Below are positions 53,837-62,782 of a stretch of DNA of 64,000 bases, one piece after another. Where the stretch lies: contig UQNE01000003.1 in the NCBI GenBank assembly GCA_900542355.1, positions 5,001 through 69,000 on the forward strand, written 5' to 3'. Under the pieces are notes generated by a model, which saw nothing but the letters and a program-made list of their open reading frames with translations, had not been told where the DNA came from and ran no database searches. The translations under genes and the position numbers were made by a program. The number at the start of each line of letters is the position of its first letter. The first letter of the stretch is position 1. The DNA comes from an uncultured Bacteroidales bacterium (GTDB lineage: Bacteria > Bacteroidota > Bacteroidia > Bacteroidales > Paludibacteraceae).

Positions 53837-54401
53837 CCGACGAAAACAGATGCCCCCTCGCCGTATGAAGGATATGTTCCTCATTTTCTGCGAGGGCGAA
53901 ACCGAAGAAACCTACATCGATATGCTGCGGCACTATTTCCGTGCTCCTATCCGCATCGTGTCCTCCATACAAGGGCAGAGTATATCCAAACGGCTGATCG
54001 ATGAGTACAAACGCTCTATGCAGATTAGTCCCACCGACCGAGTCTCTACTTTCTTGATGTACGACTTAGATGTCGCCGAGTTGTTGCCCCGTTTGCAAAA
54101 TGGCGATGCCGAGTTGCTGGTGTCTAACCCCACCACCGAACTGTGGTACCTCCTGCATTCAGCCGACCAATGCACCGCTATCAGTTCCCGAGAGGTGTTG
54201 TCTGCCCTGCGGCAATCCGCGCCAGAGTGGCGCAACTATCGCCGGGGCGTACTTACCGACGCACAATGCCAACTGCGGCAAGACAATATGCCCCGAGCCG
54301 TCAAGCTGGCTAAACTGCTCACCGACCTTGCCAACCCCTCATCACGCGTCTATCTCCTCGTCAAGCGATTGCAATGCGAGTCCGATAAACCGGCTATATA
54401 A
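53829..54401 (+). CDS. RloB-like protein
   Basis: A 190-residue protein with the RloB pattern: FLIFCEGETEETYIDMLRHY near the N-terminus, FLMYDLDV in the middle and SNPTTELWYLLHSADQ after it. EGETEE and DLD look like the acidic residues of a TOPRIM-type metal site, so nuclease activity is plausible. It is coupled to the ATPase by an 8-bp overlap (ATGAATAA). Length agrees with the family. The pair probably acts as an effector plus a sensor/motor. Confidence 0.8.
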   Translation: MNNRRKQMPPRRMKDMFLIFCEGETEETYIDMLRHYFRAPIRIVSSIQGQSISKRLIDEYKRSMQISPTDRVSTFLMYDLDVAELLPRLQNGDAELLVSNPTTELWYLLHSADQCTAISSREVLSALRQSAPEWRNYRRGVLTDAQCQLRQDNMPRAVKLAKLLTDLANPSSRVYLLVKRLQCESDKPAI

Positions 54402-55074
54402 AACCCTCTTTTGCGCTATGCTATTAAACCTAAACTTAACAAACCTACATACAGCCGCAAAGAGGTGCTGTCTATCCACCATTAAACCTCGTCGATACTT
54501 AGGTCAATCGCTCTGTTGCCTATGATTGTATAATCGCCTCGCAGCCACGCACTGCCATGAGGAACATGCCACGGAGGCACATGTTTTACTCCTTGCCCCA
54601 ACCTAAATGTTTTTTTTCACGGGTATAGTTGATTAAGGTATTTCGTTACTAATAGATTGTGAAACTAAACCTAAAACCACAACTGAAAATATCGTTTTCA
54701 ACAGCCTAAATCCTAAACTCTCCCCTCGGGTGTGCTAAGGGGACATATTGAAATAGCGACGACCCTACCGTAATCCAATTATGCGCATTAACAGAGACAT
54801 CTCTATATTCTCTGCATTCGGGATAACTTTTTCGGGTATTAACGAATAGCCAATCCACGCAGTTTTAATGGTCATTTAATCGCAATTAACGGAGGCTCTA
54901 TGCATACGCAGTTTTAATGGTAGTTTAATGGCATTTAATGGAGACCTATACTGTTCTTTCTGTGGAAAAGTATTAATGGTCAATTAATCGCAATTAACGG
55001 AGGCATCTGTGTCTAACTTCCAACAGTGCAGCGGTCTATATGGAGATATGCTATATCACACCCCCAAATTCTTT
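54402..55074. other. repeat-rich intergenic region right of the defence genes
   Basis: 673 bp without a credible gene. It starts with a long-range inverted repeat (CCTCTTTTGCG near 54404 and CGCAAAGAGG near 54454), has scattered TAAACCT words, and ends in three blocks of 11-bp repeats (54864-55004). Confidence 0.6.
54864..55004 (+). repeat. 11-bp phased direct repeat, locus 8 (three blocks)
   Basis: Block 1 TTTAATGGTCA, TTTAATCGCAA, TTAACGGAGGC (54864-54896); block 2 TTTAATGGTAG, TTTAATGGCAT, TTAATGGAGAC (54913-54945); block 3 ATTAATGGTCA, ATTAATCGCAA, TTAACGGAGGC (54972-55004). Confidence 0.85.
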
Positions 55075-55389
55075 ATGGCAAAAATTACAGCCATGACGCA
55101 TCTTGATGCGATTGCCGGGAAATACGCCCGCACAGATAAGGTGTACACGCGTGTACGCAAGTTCGATAACCAGATCATCGGTGTGGCACTCAAGCACCCT
55201 GCTACCAATATGCCGCCCTCCGAAGGGCAGGCTGCGGCACAGCAGAAGATGAAGACAGTGCATGCTCGGGTCAATACCATTCTCGCAGACTCTTCCCAAC
55301 GCGCAGACTATCTGCTCAAGTGGAAGAACCAACGGAAGTACAAGACCCTTCGCGGTTATATCTTTGCGCAGGAGTATAGTAAACCCTAA
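55075..55389 (+). CDS. small protein of the IDPIA family, unknown function (copy 2, divergent)
   Basis: A 104-residue basic protein, started at 55075 because MAKITAMTHLDAIAGKYART matches the family N-terminus; the open frame reaches back to 55009 without similarity. The C-terminus WKNQRKYKTLRGYIFAQEYS corresponds to the tail of the next protein (YRTLRQYVWHQV). No signal peptide or membrane segment. Function unknown. It lies 70 bp after 11-bp repeat block 3. Confidence 0.65.
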   Translation: MAKITAMTHLDAIAGKYARTDKVYTRVRKFDNQIIGVALKHPATNMPPSEGQAAAQQKMKTVHARVNTILADSSQRADYLLKWKNQRKYKTLRGYIFAQEYSKP

Positions 55390-55430
55390 TCTGTGATTGT
55401 TTAGAGGTGTCCGGAGAAATCTGTACGGAG

Positions 55431-55499
55431 AGTTTATGCGTAGTGCGAAGCACGGCTAAACCTCACCTGTTTTACCACCCTTCCCATTGCGCATAAACT
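55431..55499 (+). other. possible structured leader RNA
   Basis: AGTTTATGCG (55431-55440) and CGCATAAACT (55490-55499) are perfect 10-bp arms around a small GTGC/GCAC hairpin (55443-55453). It lies between the two small genes, upstream of an 8-bp repeat series (ATAAACCT, ATAAACGA, ATAAACTT, ATAAACTA at ~55519-55550). Confidence 0.4.
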
Positions 55500-55556
55500 T
55501 ACCTCCCCAACCACCAATAAACCTATAAACGAATAAACTTATAAACTAACAAGATT

Positions 55557-55892
55557 ATGGCACATGTAACATATATCGATCCTATTGCCACGCTCAGTGG
55601 CAAGATTGTCAAGCGACATCGTACTACCTATATGGTGCGGCAGGCGGCCACATCCAATCCAAGGATGTTGTCCAACCCCTGCTATACCACTTCTATGGGC
55701 AGTCGCCAAACGCCTGTCTCGCAAACCGAGCAGGACTATCGTCAGCGTTTCGGCTCTATCTGTGTCGCCACTTCCCGTCGTTTGCGGGATGCCTCGCAGA
55801 TGTCTGCTGACCAGGCGGCTTTCAAGGCGCAGCGCCAATACCGCACCCTCCGCCAGTATGTCTGGCACCAAGTCGCCGCCACCATAGAATAA
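55557..55892 (+). CDS. small protein of the IDPIA family, unknown function (copy 3)
   Basis: A 111-residue basic protein beginning MAHVTYIDPIATLSGKIVKR, clearly a paralogue of the 142-residue protein at 42267. The C-terminal part QAAFKAQRQYRTLRQYVWHQ links it to the protein at 55075. Rich in Arg, Gln and Ser; no export signal. The 8-bp ATAAACC-type repeats right before its ATG are shared with copy 1. I do not know a function; DNA or RNA binding is possible from the charge only. Confidence 0.65.
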   Translation: MAHVTYIDPIATLSGKIVKRHRTTYMVRQAATSNPRMLSNPCYTTSMGSRQTPVSQTEQDYRQRFGSICVATSRRLRDASQMSADQAAFKAQRQYRTLRQYVWHQVAATIE

Positions 55893-56033
55893 TTGTGCTA
55901 TACCTCTGACCTATAGGATCTATTCTATAGAGTTTGAGAAAAGAGACTGCCCACAAGTTGTAGGTCGTGTTAGTATATATATACTATTCTGTGTTAGTCT
56001 TTCAATAAGATAGCATCTATTCTATGAACCTAA

Positions 56034-56072
56034 AAAAGAGGCTGCCCACAAGTCGTAGGCAACCTCTTTTTG
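56034..56072 (+). terminator. rho-independent terminator
   Basis: AAAAGAGG (56034-56041) pairs with CCTCTTTT (56063-56070), with an inner GCC/GGC pair; further T follows. Confidence 0.75.
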
Positions 56073-56150
56073 TTTCTACTCCTATTTGCAAGTAGCCATC
56101 ATTCTATGCCCCCTCCCCACCATAGTGTCGCCCCGCCCCAAAAAGCCCCC

Positions 56151-56189
56151 ACTCGCAAAGCGTCCCTGCCGCGGGCTTGCCAAGCCCGC
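56151..56189 (+). repeat. 39-bp REP-like palindromic element, copy 6
   Basis: ACTCGCAAAGCGTCCCTGCC start, core hairpin 56171-56189. The only copy on the right side of the defence region. Confidence 0.88.
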
Positions 56190-56325
56190 TTTTACATTCT
56201 CTGTGACCAATGTATTGCGGGGCTCCGAGTTTTATATGAGATATGCAAAACGCCCACCATCCTTTTTTGAACAAGTAGAAAAACTAAAAAATGTGTGTGG
56301 GGATTTTATTTCTCTCGGATGTTTT

Positions 56326-56356
56326 TTGCGTATGTGAGAAATTAGTTGTAACTTTG
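56326..56356 (+). promoter_or_regulatory. promoter of dxs
   Basis: TTG at 56326-56328, 20 bp, TAACTTTG at 56349-56356. Confidence 0.8.
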
Positions 56357-56429
56357 CAAGGTGCTTTGCGCCTTGTGCAATTAAGAATGCATAATTCATA
56401 ATGATGCAAAGCAAATAAATACGAACTGA

Positions 56430-58322
56430 ATGGAATATAGTTATATAGACAAGATAGATAGTCCGGCGGATTTGAAGCGATTGGGCGTGGATGAGTTGCC
56501 TAAGGTATGCGCAGAACTTAGGCAGTATATCATAGAGAGCCTGAGCAAGAACCCCGGGCATTTGGCATCGTCGCTCGGGGCAATCGAACTGACCGTGGCG
56601 TTGCATTATGTGTTTGATTGTCCCAATGATAAGTTGGTTTGGGATGTGGGGCATCAGGCGTATGCACACAAGATACTTACGGGGCGCAGGGATAGGTTCG
56701 CTACCAATAGGCAGTTAGGGGGCTTGAGCGGTTTTGTATTGCCTGCCGAGAGCGAGTATGATGCCTTCGTGAGCGGGCATGCGAGCAACAGTATCAGTGC
56801 GGCATTGGGCATAGATGTGGCCTCACGCTTGGAGGGCAAGGAGCGCAATGTGGTGGCGATAATTGGTGATGGTGCGATGACGGGTGGATTGGCTTTTGAG
56901 GGCTTGAATAATGTGTCGATGGATAAGAACAACCTGCTGATTGTGCTCAATGATAACAACATGGCTATCGACCCGTTGCACGGCGGATTTACGGAGTATT
57001 TGCTCGATTTGACTACTCGTGCAAGGTATAATAAATGGCGTTGGCGTGTGTATTGCGTGTTGGCTAAGTTGGGGCTGATGAACGATGAGAAAAAAGCGCG
57101 AATACTGCGTGGCGGCAATAGCCTGAAAGCAATGCTGTCGGGGCAGCCGAGCAATATATTCCAAGGCTTGAATATCCGCTATTTTGGGCCTACAGACGGG
57201 CATGATGTCATCAGTTTGGTGCGCATACTGAGCGAGATAAAACACCATCGCGGCCCCAAAGTGTTGCATATCGTAACCAAGAAAGGCAAAGGGTATGCAC
57301 CCGCTGAGGCCAATCAAACGGTATGGCATGCACCGGGTGAGTTCAATGTAGCCACAGGTGAGCGCAAGAAAGGCGGAAGCAGCGTGAAACTATGGCAAGA
57401 GGTGTTTGGCGATGAGTTGCTGGCATTGGCGGAACAAGACAAGCGTGTGGTGGGGGTAACCCCTGCTATGCCTTCCGGGTGTGGGATGACGGTGGTGCAA
57501 AAAGCCTTTCCGGAGCGGGTGTTTGATGTGGGCATTGCCGAAGGGCATGCGGTTACTTTCAGTGCCGGTATGGCAAAAGCGGGATTGATACCCTATTGCA
57601 ATATCTACTCATCGTTCATGCAACGGGCGTACGATAACATAGTGCACGATGTGTGCTTAGACCGACTGCCCGTAGTCTTGTGCGTGGATAGGGCTGGAAT
57701 AGTGGGCAATGACGGCGCAACTCACCACGGATTGTTAGATATGTGCTACTTGCGCTGTGTGCCTAATCTGTCAATCGGTGCGCCTCGTGTAGATGAGGAC
57801 TTGCGGGCGATGATGCGTATCGGACTGACTCTCGGCAGCCCATTGGCAATACGCTATCCTCGTGGCAGGAGTGTGCTTGCGGAGGAAGATTATCAGCAGG
57901 TAGAGTACGGCAAGGGCGTGTGCCTGCGTGAAGGAAAGGAAATAGCGGTGCTGAGCATTGGGGCGATAGGTAATGCCGTATCAGAGGCAATAGAAGGTAC
58001 CGATGTGGGGCATTACGATATGCGTTGGCTCAAGCCCTTGGATGAGGCGTTGCTGGAGCATGTAGCAGAACGCTATCAGACGATTATCACCGTAGAAGAT
58101 GGGATGATTGCCGGTGGTTTTGGCAGTGCCGTAGCGGAATGGCTATCCGATAGGGGATATATGCGGCGTGTGGTGCGACTGGGTGTGAAGGACAAGTTCG
58201 TGGAGCAAGGCAGCACTGCGGAATTGTACCACCTGTTGGGATTAGACGCCGAAGGAATACGCAATACGCTGTGCGATGTTCAATTAAGAATGAAGAATGG
58301 CAAGACTTGTGATAATGCATAA
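56430..58322 (+). CDS. dxs: 1-deoxy-D-xylulose-5-phosphate synthase
   Basis: A 630-residue thiamine diphosphate enzyme that joins pyruvate and glyceraldehyde 3-phosphate in the first step of the MEP isoprenoid pathway. The N-terminal half has HLASSLGAIELTVALHYVFD, DVGHQAYAHKILTGRRD and the ThDP motif GDGAMTGGLAFEGLNN through NDNNMAI. The transketolase-like half contains VGIAEGHAVTFSAGMA and the DRAGIVGNDGATHHG segment. Full length. It is followed by trkA after a 109-bp gap filled with 11-bp repeats. Confidence 0.96.
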   Translation: MEYSYIDKIDSPADLKRLGVDELPKVCAELRQYIIESLSKNPGHLASSLGAIELTVALHYVFDCPNDKLVWDVGHQAYAHKILTGRRDRFATNRQLGGLSGFVLPAESEYDAFVSGHASNSISAALGIDVASRLEGKERNVVAIIGDGAMTGGLAFEGLNNVSMDKNNLLIVLNDNNMAIDPLHGGFTEYLLDLTTRARYNKWRWRVYCVLAKLGLMNDEKKARILRGGNSLKAMLSGQPSNIFQGLNIRYFGPTDGHDVISLVRILSEIKHHRGPKVLHIVTKKGKGYAPAEANQTVWHAPGEFNVATGERKKGGSSVKLWQEVFGDELLALAEQDKRVVGVTPAMPSGCGMTVVQKAFPERVFDVGIAEGHAVTFSAGMAKAGLIPYCNIYSSFMQRAYDNIVHDVCLDRLPVVLCVDRAGIVGNDGATHHGLLDMCYLRCVPNLSIGAPRVDEDLRAMMRIGLTLGSPLAIRYPRGRSVLAEEDYQQVEYGKGVCLREGKEIAVLSIGAIGNAVSEAIEGTDVGHYDMRWLKPLDEALLEHVAERYQTIITVEDGMIAGGFGSAVAEWLSDRGYMRRVVRLGVKDKFVEQGSTAELYHLLGLDAEGIRNTLCDVQLRMKNGKTCDNA

Positions 58323-58333
58323 TGATGAATGTA

Positions 58334-58421
58334 TAATTACATGTCAAATTATATGGTAATTACATGTTTGATACCCTAATGCCAATTATATGTTTGATGG
58401 TCAATTAATCGTAATTAACGG
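58334..58421 (+). repeat. 11-bp phased direct repeat, locus 9
   Basis: Eight units: TAATTACATGT, CAAATTATATG, GTAATTACATG, TTTGATACCCT, AATGCCAATTA, TATGTTTGATG, GTCAATTAATC, GTAATTAACGG. It fills the gap from dxs to trkA; the last unit supplies CGGAG, which may act as ribosome binding site for trkA. Confidence 0.85.
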
Positions 58422-58431
58422 AGAATAAAAT

Positions 58432-59766
58432 ATGCGAGTGATAATAGCAGGAGCGGGCGAAGTAGGCACTCACTTGGCTAAGTTGCTGAGTGAGGAGGAT
58501 ATGGAGATAAGCCTGATGGACGAGAGCCGTGAGCGATTGGGGTTGCTTGAGGCTAACTATGATATGCTCACCAAGGTAGGCAGCCCAACCTCGATACACG
58601 ACCTGCAGAATATCGGCGTAAGAGGTGTGGATTTATTTATTTCGGTTACGCCTCACGAGACAGAGAATATCACTTCCTGCCTGATAGCCAATCAGTTAGG
58701 TGCCAAACGGACGCTGGCGCGAATAGACAACTATGAGTACCTGCTGCCGGAGAACCGGAAGTTCTTCGAGGAGATGGGGCTCAATCATCTGATTTATCCG
58801 GAGGTGTTGGCAGCCAACGAGATAGAAGAGTCGCTGAGAACCAACTGGATGCGTTTTCATCTGTCTTTGTGCGATGGGGCGTTGGAGTTGTGCGTGGTGA
58901 AAGTGCGTGAGGGGGCCGCTGTAGTAAACCAACTATTCAGTAGCGGCATATACAATCATGGGCGTTTCCGCATAGTGGCGATTAAGCGTGAGAGCGAAAC
59001 GATTATCCCGCGTGGTACGGATATGGTGATGGCAGGCGATGTGGTCTATGTGGTGTGCAACGAAGAGGAGAAAGACTTCTTGCGTGAGCAGTTAGGCAAA
59101 ACCAAGGGCGAGATACACAATGTGATTTTCTTTGGCGGCAGCAGAATAGCCCGCAAGGCTGCGTTGGCACTACAAGACAAAGCCGATATCAAGATAATGG
59201 AGAAAGATAGGGAGGTATGCGAACAATTGTCGGAAAAACTGTCTAAGGCGTTGATTATCAATGCTGACGGGTCGGATATGTCGGTACTCAAAGAGGAAGG
59301 AATACAAGATGCGGATGCTTTTGTAGCGGTAACGGATAGCAGCGAAGCGAATATCTTTGCTTGCTTGGCAGCCAAACGATTTGGGGTAGGCAAGACGATT
59401 GCGGAGGTGGAGAACATCGACTACATCCCTATGGCGGAGGCGCTGGATATCGGTACTGTCCTCAATAAGAAGACGATTGCCGCATCGTATATCTATCAGA
59501 TGTTGCTCGATGCGAGTGTGCTGAATATCCACAACTTGACGAGCGCAGATGCCGAGATAGTGGTGTTTATTGCTAAAGAAGGGAGTCGTATTACGCACAA
59601 CAAGATACGCGATATGCAACTGCCCGAAGATACCAATATCGGCGGTATCGTCCGTGCGGGAGAGGGATTGTTGGTGAATGGCGAAACGCAAGTTATTGCC
59701 AACGACCAAGTGGTGGTCTTCTGCAAGAAGCATGTGCTGCGAAGGTTGGAACACTTCTTCAAATAA
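58432..59766 (+). CDS. trkA: Trk potassium uptake system, NAD-binding regulator TrkA
   Basis: A 444-residue cytoplasmic protein with two RCK units. Each has a Rossmann NAD-binding fold (GAGEVGTHLAKLLSEED near residue 6; FFGGSRIARKAALALQD near 230) followed by a TrkA-C domain. Gly-rich turns and the acidic residues ending strand two are visible. It binds the TrkH channel and gates K+ uptake by nucleotide. It lies 21 bp before trkH on the same strand. Confidence 0.94.
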   Translation: MRVIIAGAGEVGTHLAKLLSEEDMEISLMDESRERLGLLEANYDMLTKVGSPTSIHDLQNIGVRGVDLFISVTPHETENITSCLIANQLGAKRTLARIDNYEYLLPENRKFFEEMGLNHLIYPEVLAANEIEESLRTNWMRFHLSLCDGALELCVVKVREGAAVVNQLFSSGIYNHGRFRIVAIKRESETIIPRGTDMVMAGDVVYVVCNEEEKDFLREQLGKTKGEIHNVIFFGGSRIARKAALALQDKADIKIMEKDREVCEQLSEKLSKALIINADGSDMSVLKEEGIQDADAFVAVTDSSEANIFACLAAKRFGVGKTIAEVENIDYIPMAEALDIGTVLNKKTIAASYIYQMLLDASVLNIHNLTSADAEIVVFIAKEGSRITHNKIRDMQLPEDTNIGGIVRAGEGLLVNGETQVIANDQVVVFCKKHVLRRLEHFFK

Positions 59767-59787
59767 AAGAGCAAAGACGGATTATCT

Positions 59788-61293
59788 ATGACGCGGACTT
59801 TTAATTGGCGATTGGTCATCAAGACGATGGGCGTGCTGCTCTGTATCGAGTCGCTCTTTATGTTGATACCTACCGGTGTCTCGTGGGGCTATCGCGACCC
59901 TGACACGGGGGCCTTCGTGGTATCCACCATTATCACACTGTTGGGCGGTCTGCTGCTATGTGTATGCGGACGCGAGGCAACCAAACACGTGGGGGAACGC
60001 GAAGGATATGTGATTGTAGCAACTGTATGGATGGTCTATTCTATCTTCGGAATGTTGCCCTATTGGCTGAGCGGGGCAATGCTTACAATCACTGACTGTT
60101 GGTTTGAAACAATGTCAGGTCTTACCACCACGGGGGCATCCATCATCCCCGATGTAGAGGTGATGACGCATGGTGTACTCCTTTGGCGTGCTATGACCCA
60201 CTGGATTGGCGGTATGGGGATTATCGTCCTCAGCGTGGCGATATTACCGATGTTCGGGTTGGGCGGTATGCAGTTGTACGCCGCCGAGGCTACGGGCGTC
60301 AGTTATGAGAAACTGTCGCCTCGTATTGCCGATACTGCCAAACACATGTGGGGTATGTATATTTTTCTGACCATAGCGGAAACAGGTATCTTGTGGTTGC
60401 TCGGTATGGATGGGTTTGATTCTGTCTGCCACTCGATGTCCACTATAGCCACGGGTGGTTTCTCCACGAAGAATGCCAGTATCATCAACTACTCGCCCGC
60501 TATTCAATACACCATCACTATATTTATGTTTCTTTCGGGAATCAATTTCACACAATTGATATTTCTGTTTCGTGGCAAACCATCGCGGTTGCTCCATGAC
60601 GAAGAAACTCAGTGGTATGCAAGTGCGGTGGCACTATGCACCATAGTGCTGAGTACAGGACTATTCTTGCACTACAATTTTATAGAGCCTATACCTAATC
60701 AGTTTATTGTAGATGAAGACTTCTTTTTGGACGCTGAGCGGGCTTTTCGTAAGAGTTTCTTTACCGTGGTGTCTGCCATGACCACCACGGGCTTTGCTGC
60801 AAGCGACTATATGACATGGCCCAAATTATTCTGGGTAATGGTCTTCTTTATAATGTTTACCGGAGCCTCGTCCGGTAGTACATGTGGCGGTATCAAATGG
60901 GTGCGTATAGGTATCTTCGCAAAGAGCGCGATGACCGAACTAAAACGCCGTATCCACCCAAACGCGGTGTTGCCCGTGCGCTTCAACGGACATTCAGTCT
61001 CCGAGCAGACGATTAGTAATGTGATGGCGTTTATGTTCTTCTATATAGCCATTATTGTGGTAGCCGTGTTGGTGTTCTGTGCTACGGGTGTACCTTTTGA
61101 TGAGGCTATCGGCACGGCAGTGTCGGGGATTGGAAATGTGGGAGTGACTATAGGCAGTTTTGGACCACCCTCAGGCACTTACGCCGATTTCCCCGTAGTA
61201 GCCAAATGGACGATGACTTTCGTGATGCTAATTGGTCGTTTGGAGATTTTCACGGTCCTCCTGCTTTTCACCAGAGCCCTATGGCATAAGTAA
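59788..61293 (+). CDS. trkH: Trk potassium uptake system, channel subunit TrkH
   Basis: A 501-residue membrane protein. The four pore-loop segments of the SKT superfamily are present: MSGLTTTGASII, MSTIATGGFSTKNAS, MTTTGFAASDY and VSGIGNVGVTIG. Long helices lie between them, as in TrkH/KtrB. It forms the K+-conducting pore in the inner membrane with TrkA bound inside. Confidence 0.95.
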   Translation: MTRTFNWRLVIKTMGVLLCIESLFMLIPTGVSWGYRDPDTGAFVVSTIITLLGGLLLCVCGREATKHVGEREGYVIVATVWMVYSIFGMLPYWLSGAMLTITDCWFETMSGLTTTGASIIPDVEVMTHGVLLWRAMTHWIGGMGIIVLSVAILPMFGLGGMQLYAAEATGVSYEKLSPRIADTAKHMWGMYIFLTIAETGILWLLGMDGFDSVCHSMSTIATGGFSTKNASIINYSPAIQYTITIFMFLSGINFTQLIFLFRGKPSRLLHDEETQWYASAVALCTIVLSTGLFLHYNFIEPIPNQFIVDEDFFLDAERAFRKSFFTVVSAMTTTGFAASDYMTWPKLFWVMVFFIMFTGASSGSTCGGIKWVRIGIFAKSAMTELKRRIHPNAVLPVRFNGHSVSEQTISNVMAFMFFYIAIIVVAVLVFCATGVPFDEAIGTAVSGIGNVGVTIGSFGPPSGTYADFPVVAKWTMTFVMLIGRLEIFTVLLLFTRALWHK

Positions 61294-61318
61294 TGTTTTA
61301 TAATCTATAGGTAAGATA

Positions 61319-62782
61319 ATGTCCCCTCGTCGAATAGCATTGTTCTTTTGGTTGTGCATCGCGCTCTTGGGTGTGCTGTGCGTGGTATTCCCAACGGAGA
61401 ATATCCATATCGGTTCGGTTGAGGTGCGTTGGGCAAGCCTCGCCTCGGTACTCGATTTAGAACCTTCTGCTCCACCCGTTATCTACACGGATACTACTGA
61501 ATTGACGGAGGCTATTGATTTAGTAGAGCAAGATACTTTGCTTGAGAATCAGAAGTTTACAACTAATTCTCCCGTCGCTGTGCCTATAGTGGAAACAGAT
61601 ACCACAAGTACTCAATATGCTGATACAAGGTATTACTTGCGCACTTTCTACACTGCGCTTTCCTCTGCGTCGGAGCAGCAAGTGCGCGTGGTGCATTATG
61701 GTGATTCGCAGATAGAGGAAGATCGTATGACACTCACTGTCCGCAGGCGATTGCAAGAGCAATACGGCGGTGGTGGAGTGGGGTTGATACCCTTGCATCA
61801 GACTATCCCTACACGCACTATTCACCAAGTGCTGACGATGAATGGTAAGGTGCAGAGCGTGCAGCAAGGCCCACGCCGACAGTTGGTCTATGGCCCTAAA
61901 TCGGGGCGTCGTGCTGACGGACGGTATGGTGTGATGGGGCAAGTGGCACTGATGAACGACTCATTGCAAACGGGCTCTGAGCAACTGACCATGATGGTGG
62001 AACCGATGAGCAATGAGAAGCATACTGAGCGTTATTTCAGCCGCCTGCGTATGTGGAGCGATGGAAATATCCGTTGGGTATATGCGGGAGATACACTCCC
62101 CGCCTCGCGGCCTTGGGCGTTGCGGGATAGTACCACACATTGTTCTTTCTCTCTCGTGGGGCGCGGCGAGGTGTATGGCATATCGCTTGAGACACCTACA
62201 GGCGTGATAGTGGACAATATACCGATGCGCGGATGCTTAGGAACGGTGTTTACCGACATCTCGCGTGAGCAACTCACCCGATTCTACAAGCAAACGAATA
62301 CTCGATTGATAATCATGCAGTTCGGTGGAAATGCTATCCCATTCAATGAGCAACCCTCTACTATTCGGGGCATAGTCAATCTGCTCCGCAAACAGGTGCA
62401 GTATCTACATAGTTGTGCACCCGAGGCAAGTATCTTGTTTGTCGGACCCGGCGATATGACTACGCTCATTGACGGTTCGCCTGCCACTTATCCGCTTCTC
62501 CCATATATGGATCGCCTGCTTGCTCAGATGGCACAGCAGGAGCATATCGGCTACTACAGCCTCTACCGTGCAATGGGCGGGCAAAATAGTATGATACAAT
62601 GGCAACAGCATGGTTGGGCCGGTTCCGATGGCGTGCATTTCACCCGTCGTGGAGCCGAGAAAGCGGGAGAGCAATTGGCTGATTGGTTGCTCGATATGCC
62701 CGATTTCTCCTCCGACAGCATACAAGCAATAGACGCAGTAACTAACACGCGAAGCGTTCCTAACACGCAGTTCCCAACATGA
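61319..62782 (+). CDS. membrane-anchored SGNH/GDSL-like hydrolase
   Basis: A 487-residue protein with one N-terminal helix (IALFFWLCIALLGVLCVVF) and a long periplasmic part. SGNH blocks are visible: VRVVHYGDSQIEEDRM (block I, Ser), MQFGGNAIP (block III, Asn) and SDGVHFTRRGAEKA (block V, Asp-x-x-His). Such proteins act as O-acetylesterases or acetyltransferase partners. Its stop overlaps the start of the MBOAT gene (ATGA), which suggests that the two together add or remove acyl groups on a surface polysaccharide, as in AlgI/AlgJ-type systems. Confidence 0.82.
   Translation: MSPRRIALFFWLCIALLGVLCVVFPTENIHIGSVEVRWASLASVLDLEPSAPPVIYTDTTELTEAIDLVEQDTLLENQKFTTNSPVAVPIVETDTTSTQYADTRYYLRTFYTALSSASEQQVRVVHYGDSQIEEDRMTLTVRRRLQEQYGGGGVGLIPLHQTIPTRTIHQVLTMNGKVQSVQQGPRRQLVYGPKSGRRADGRYGVMGQVALMNDSLQTGSEQLTMMVEPMSNEKHTERYFSRLRMWSDGNIRWVYAGDTLPASRPWALRDSTTHCSFSLVGRGEVYGISLETPTGVIVDNIPMRGCLGTVFTDISREQLTRFYKQTNTRLIIMQFGGNAIPFNEQPSTIRGIVNLLRKQVQYLHSCAPEASILFVGPGDMTTLIDGSPATYPLLPYMDRLLAQMAQQEHIGYYSLYRAMGGQNSMIQWQQHGWAGSDGVHFTRRGAEKAGEQLADWLLDMPDFSSDSIQAIDAVTNTRSVPNTQFPT

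Larger units (their letters stand above)
55893..56429. other. intergenic region between the small genes and dxs
   Basis: 537 bp without a gene. It contains an imperfect direct repeat (GACTGCCCACAAGTTGTAGG at ~55947 and GGCTGCCCACAAGTCGTAGG at ~56040), a terminator, REP copy 6 and the dxs promoter. Confidence 0.7.
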
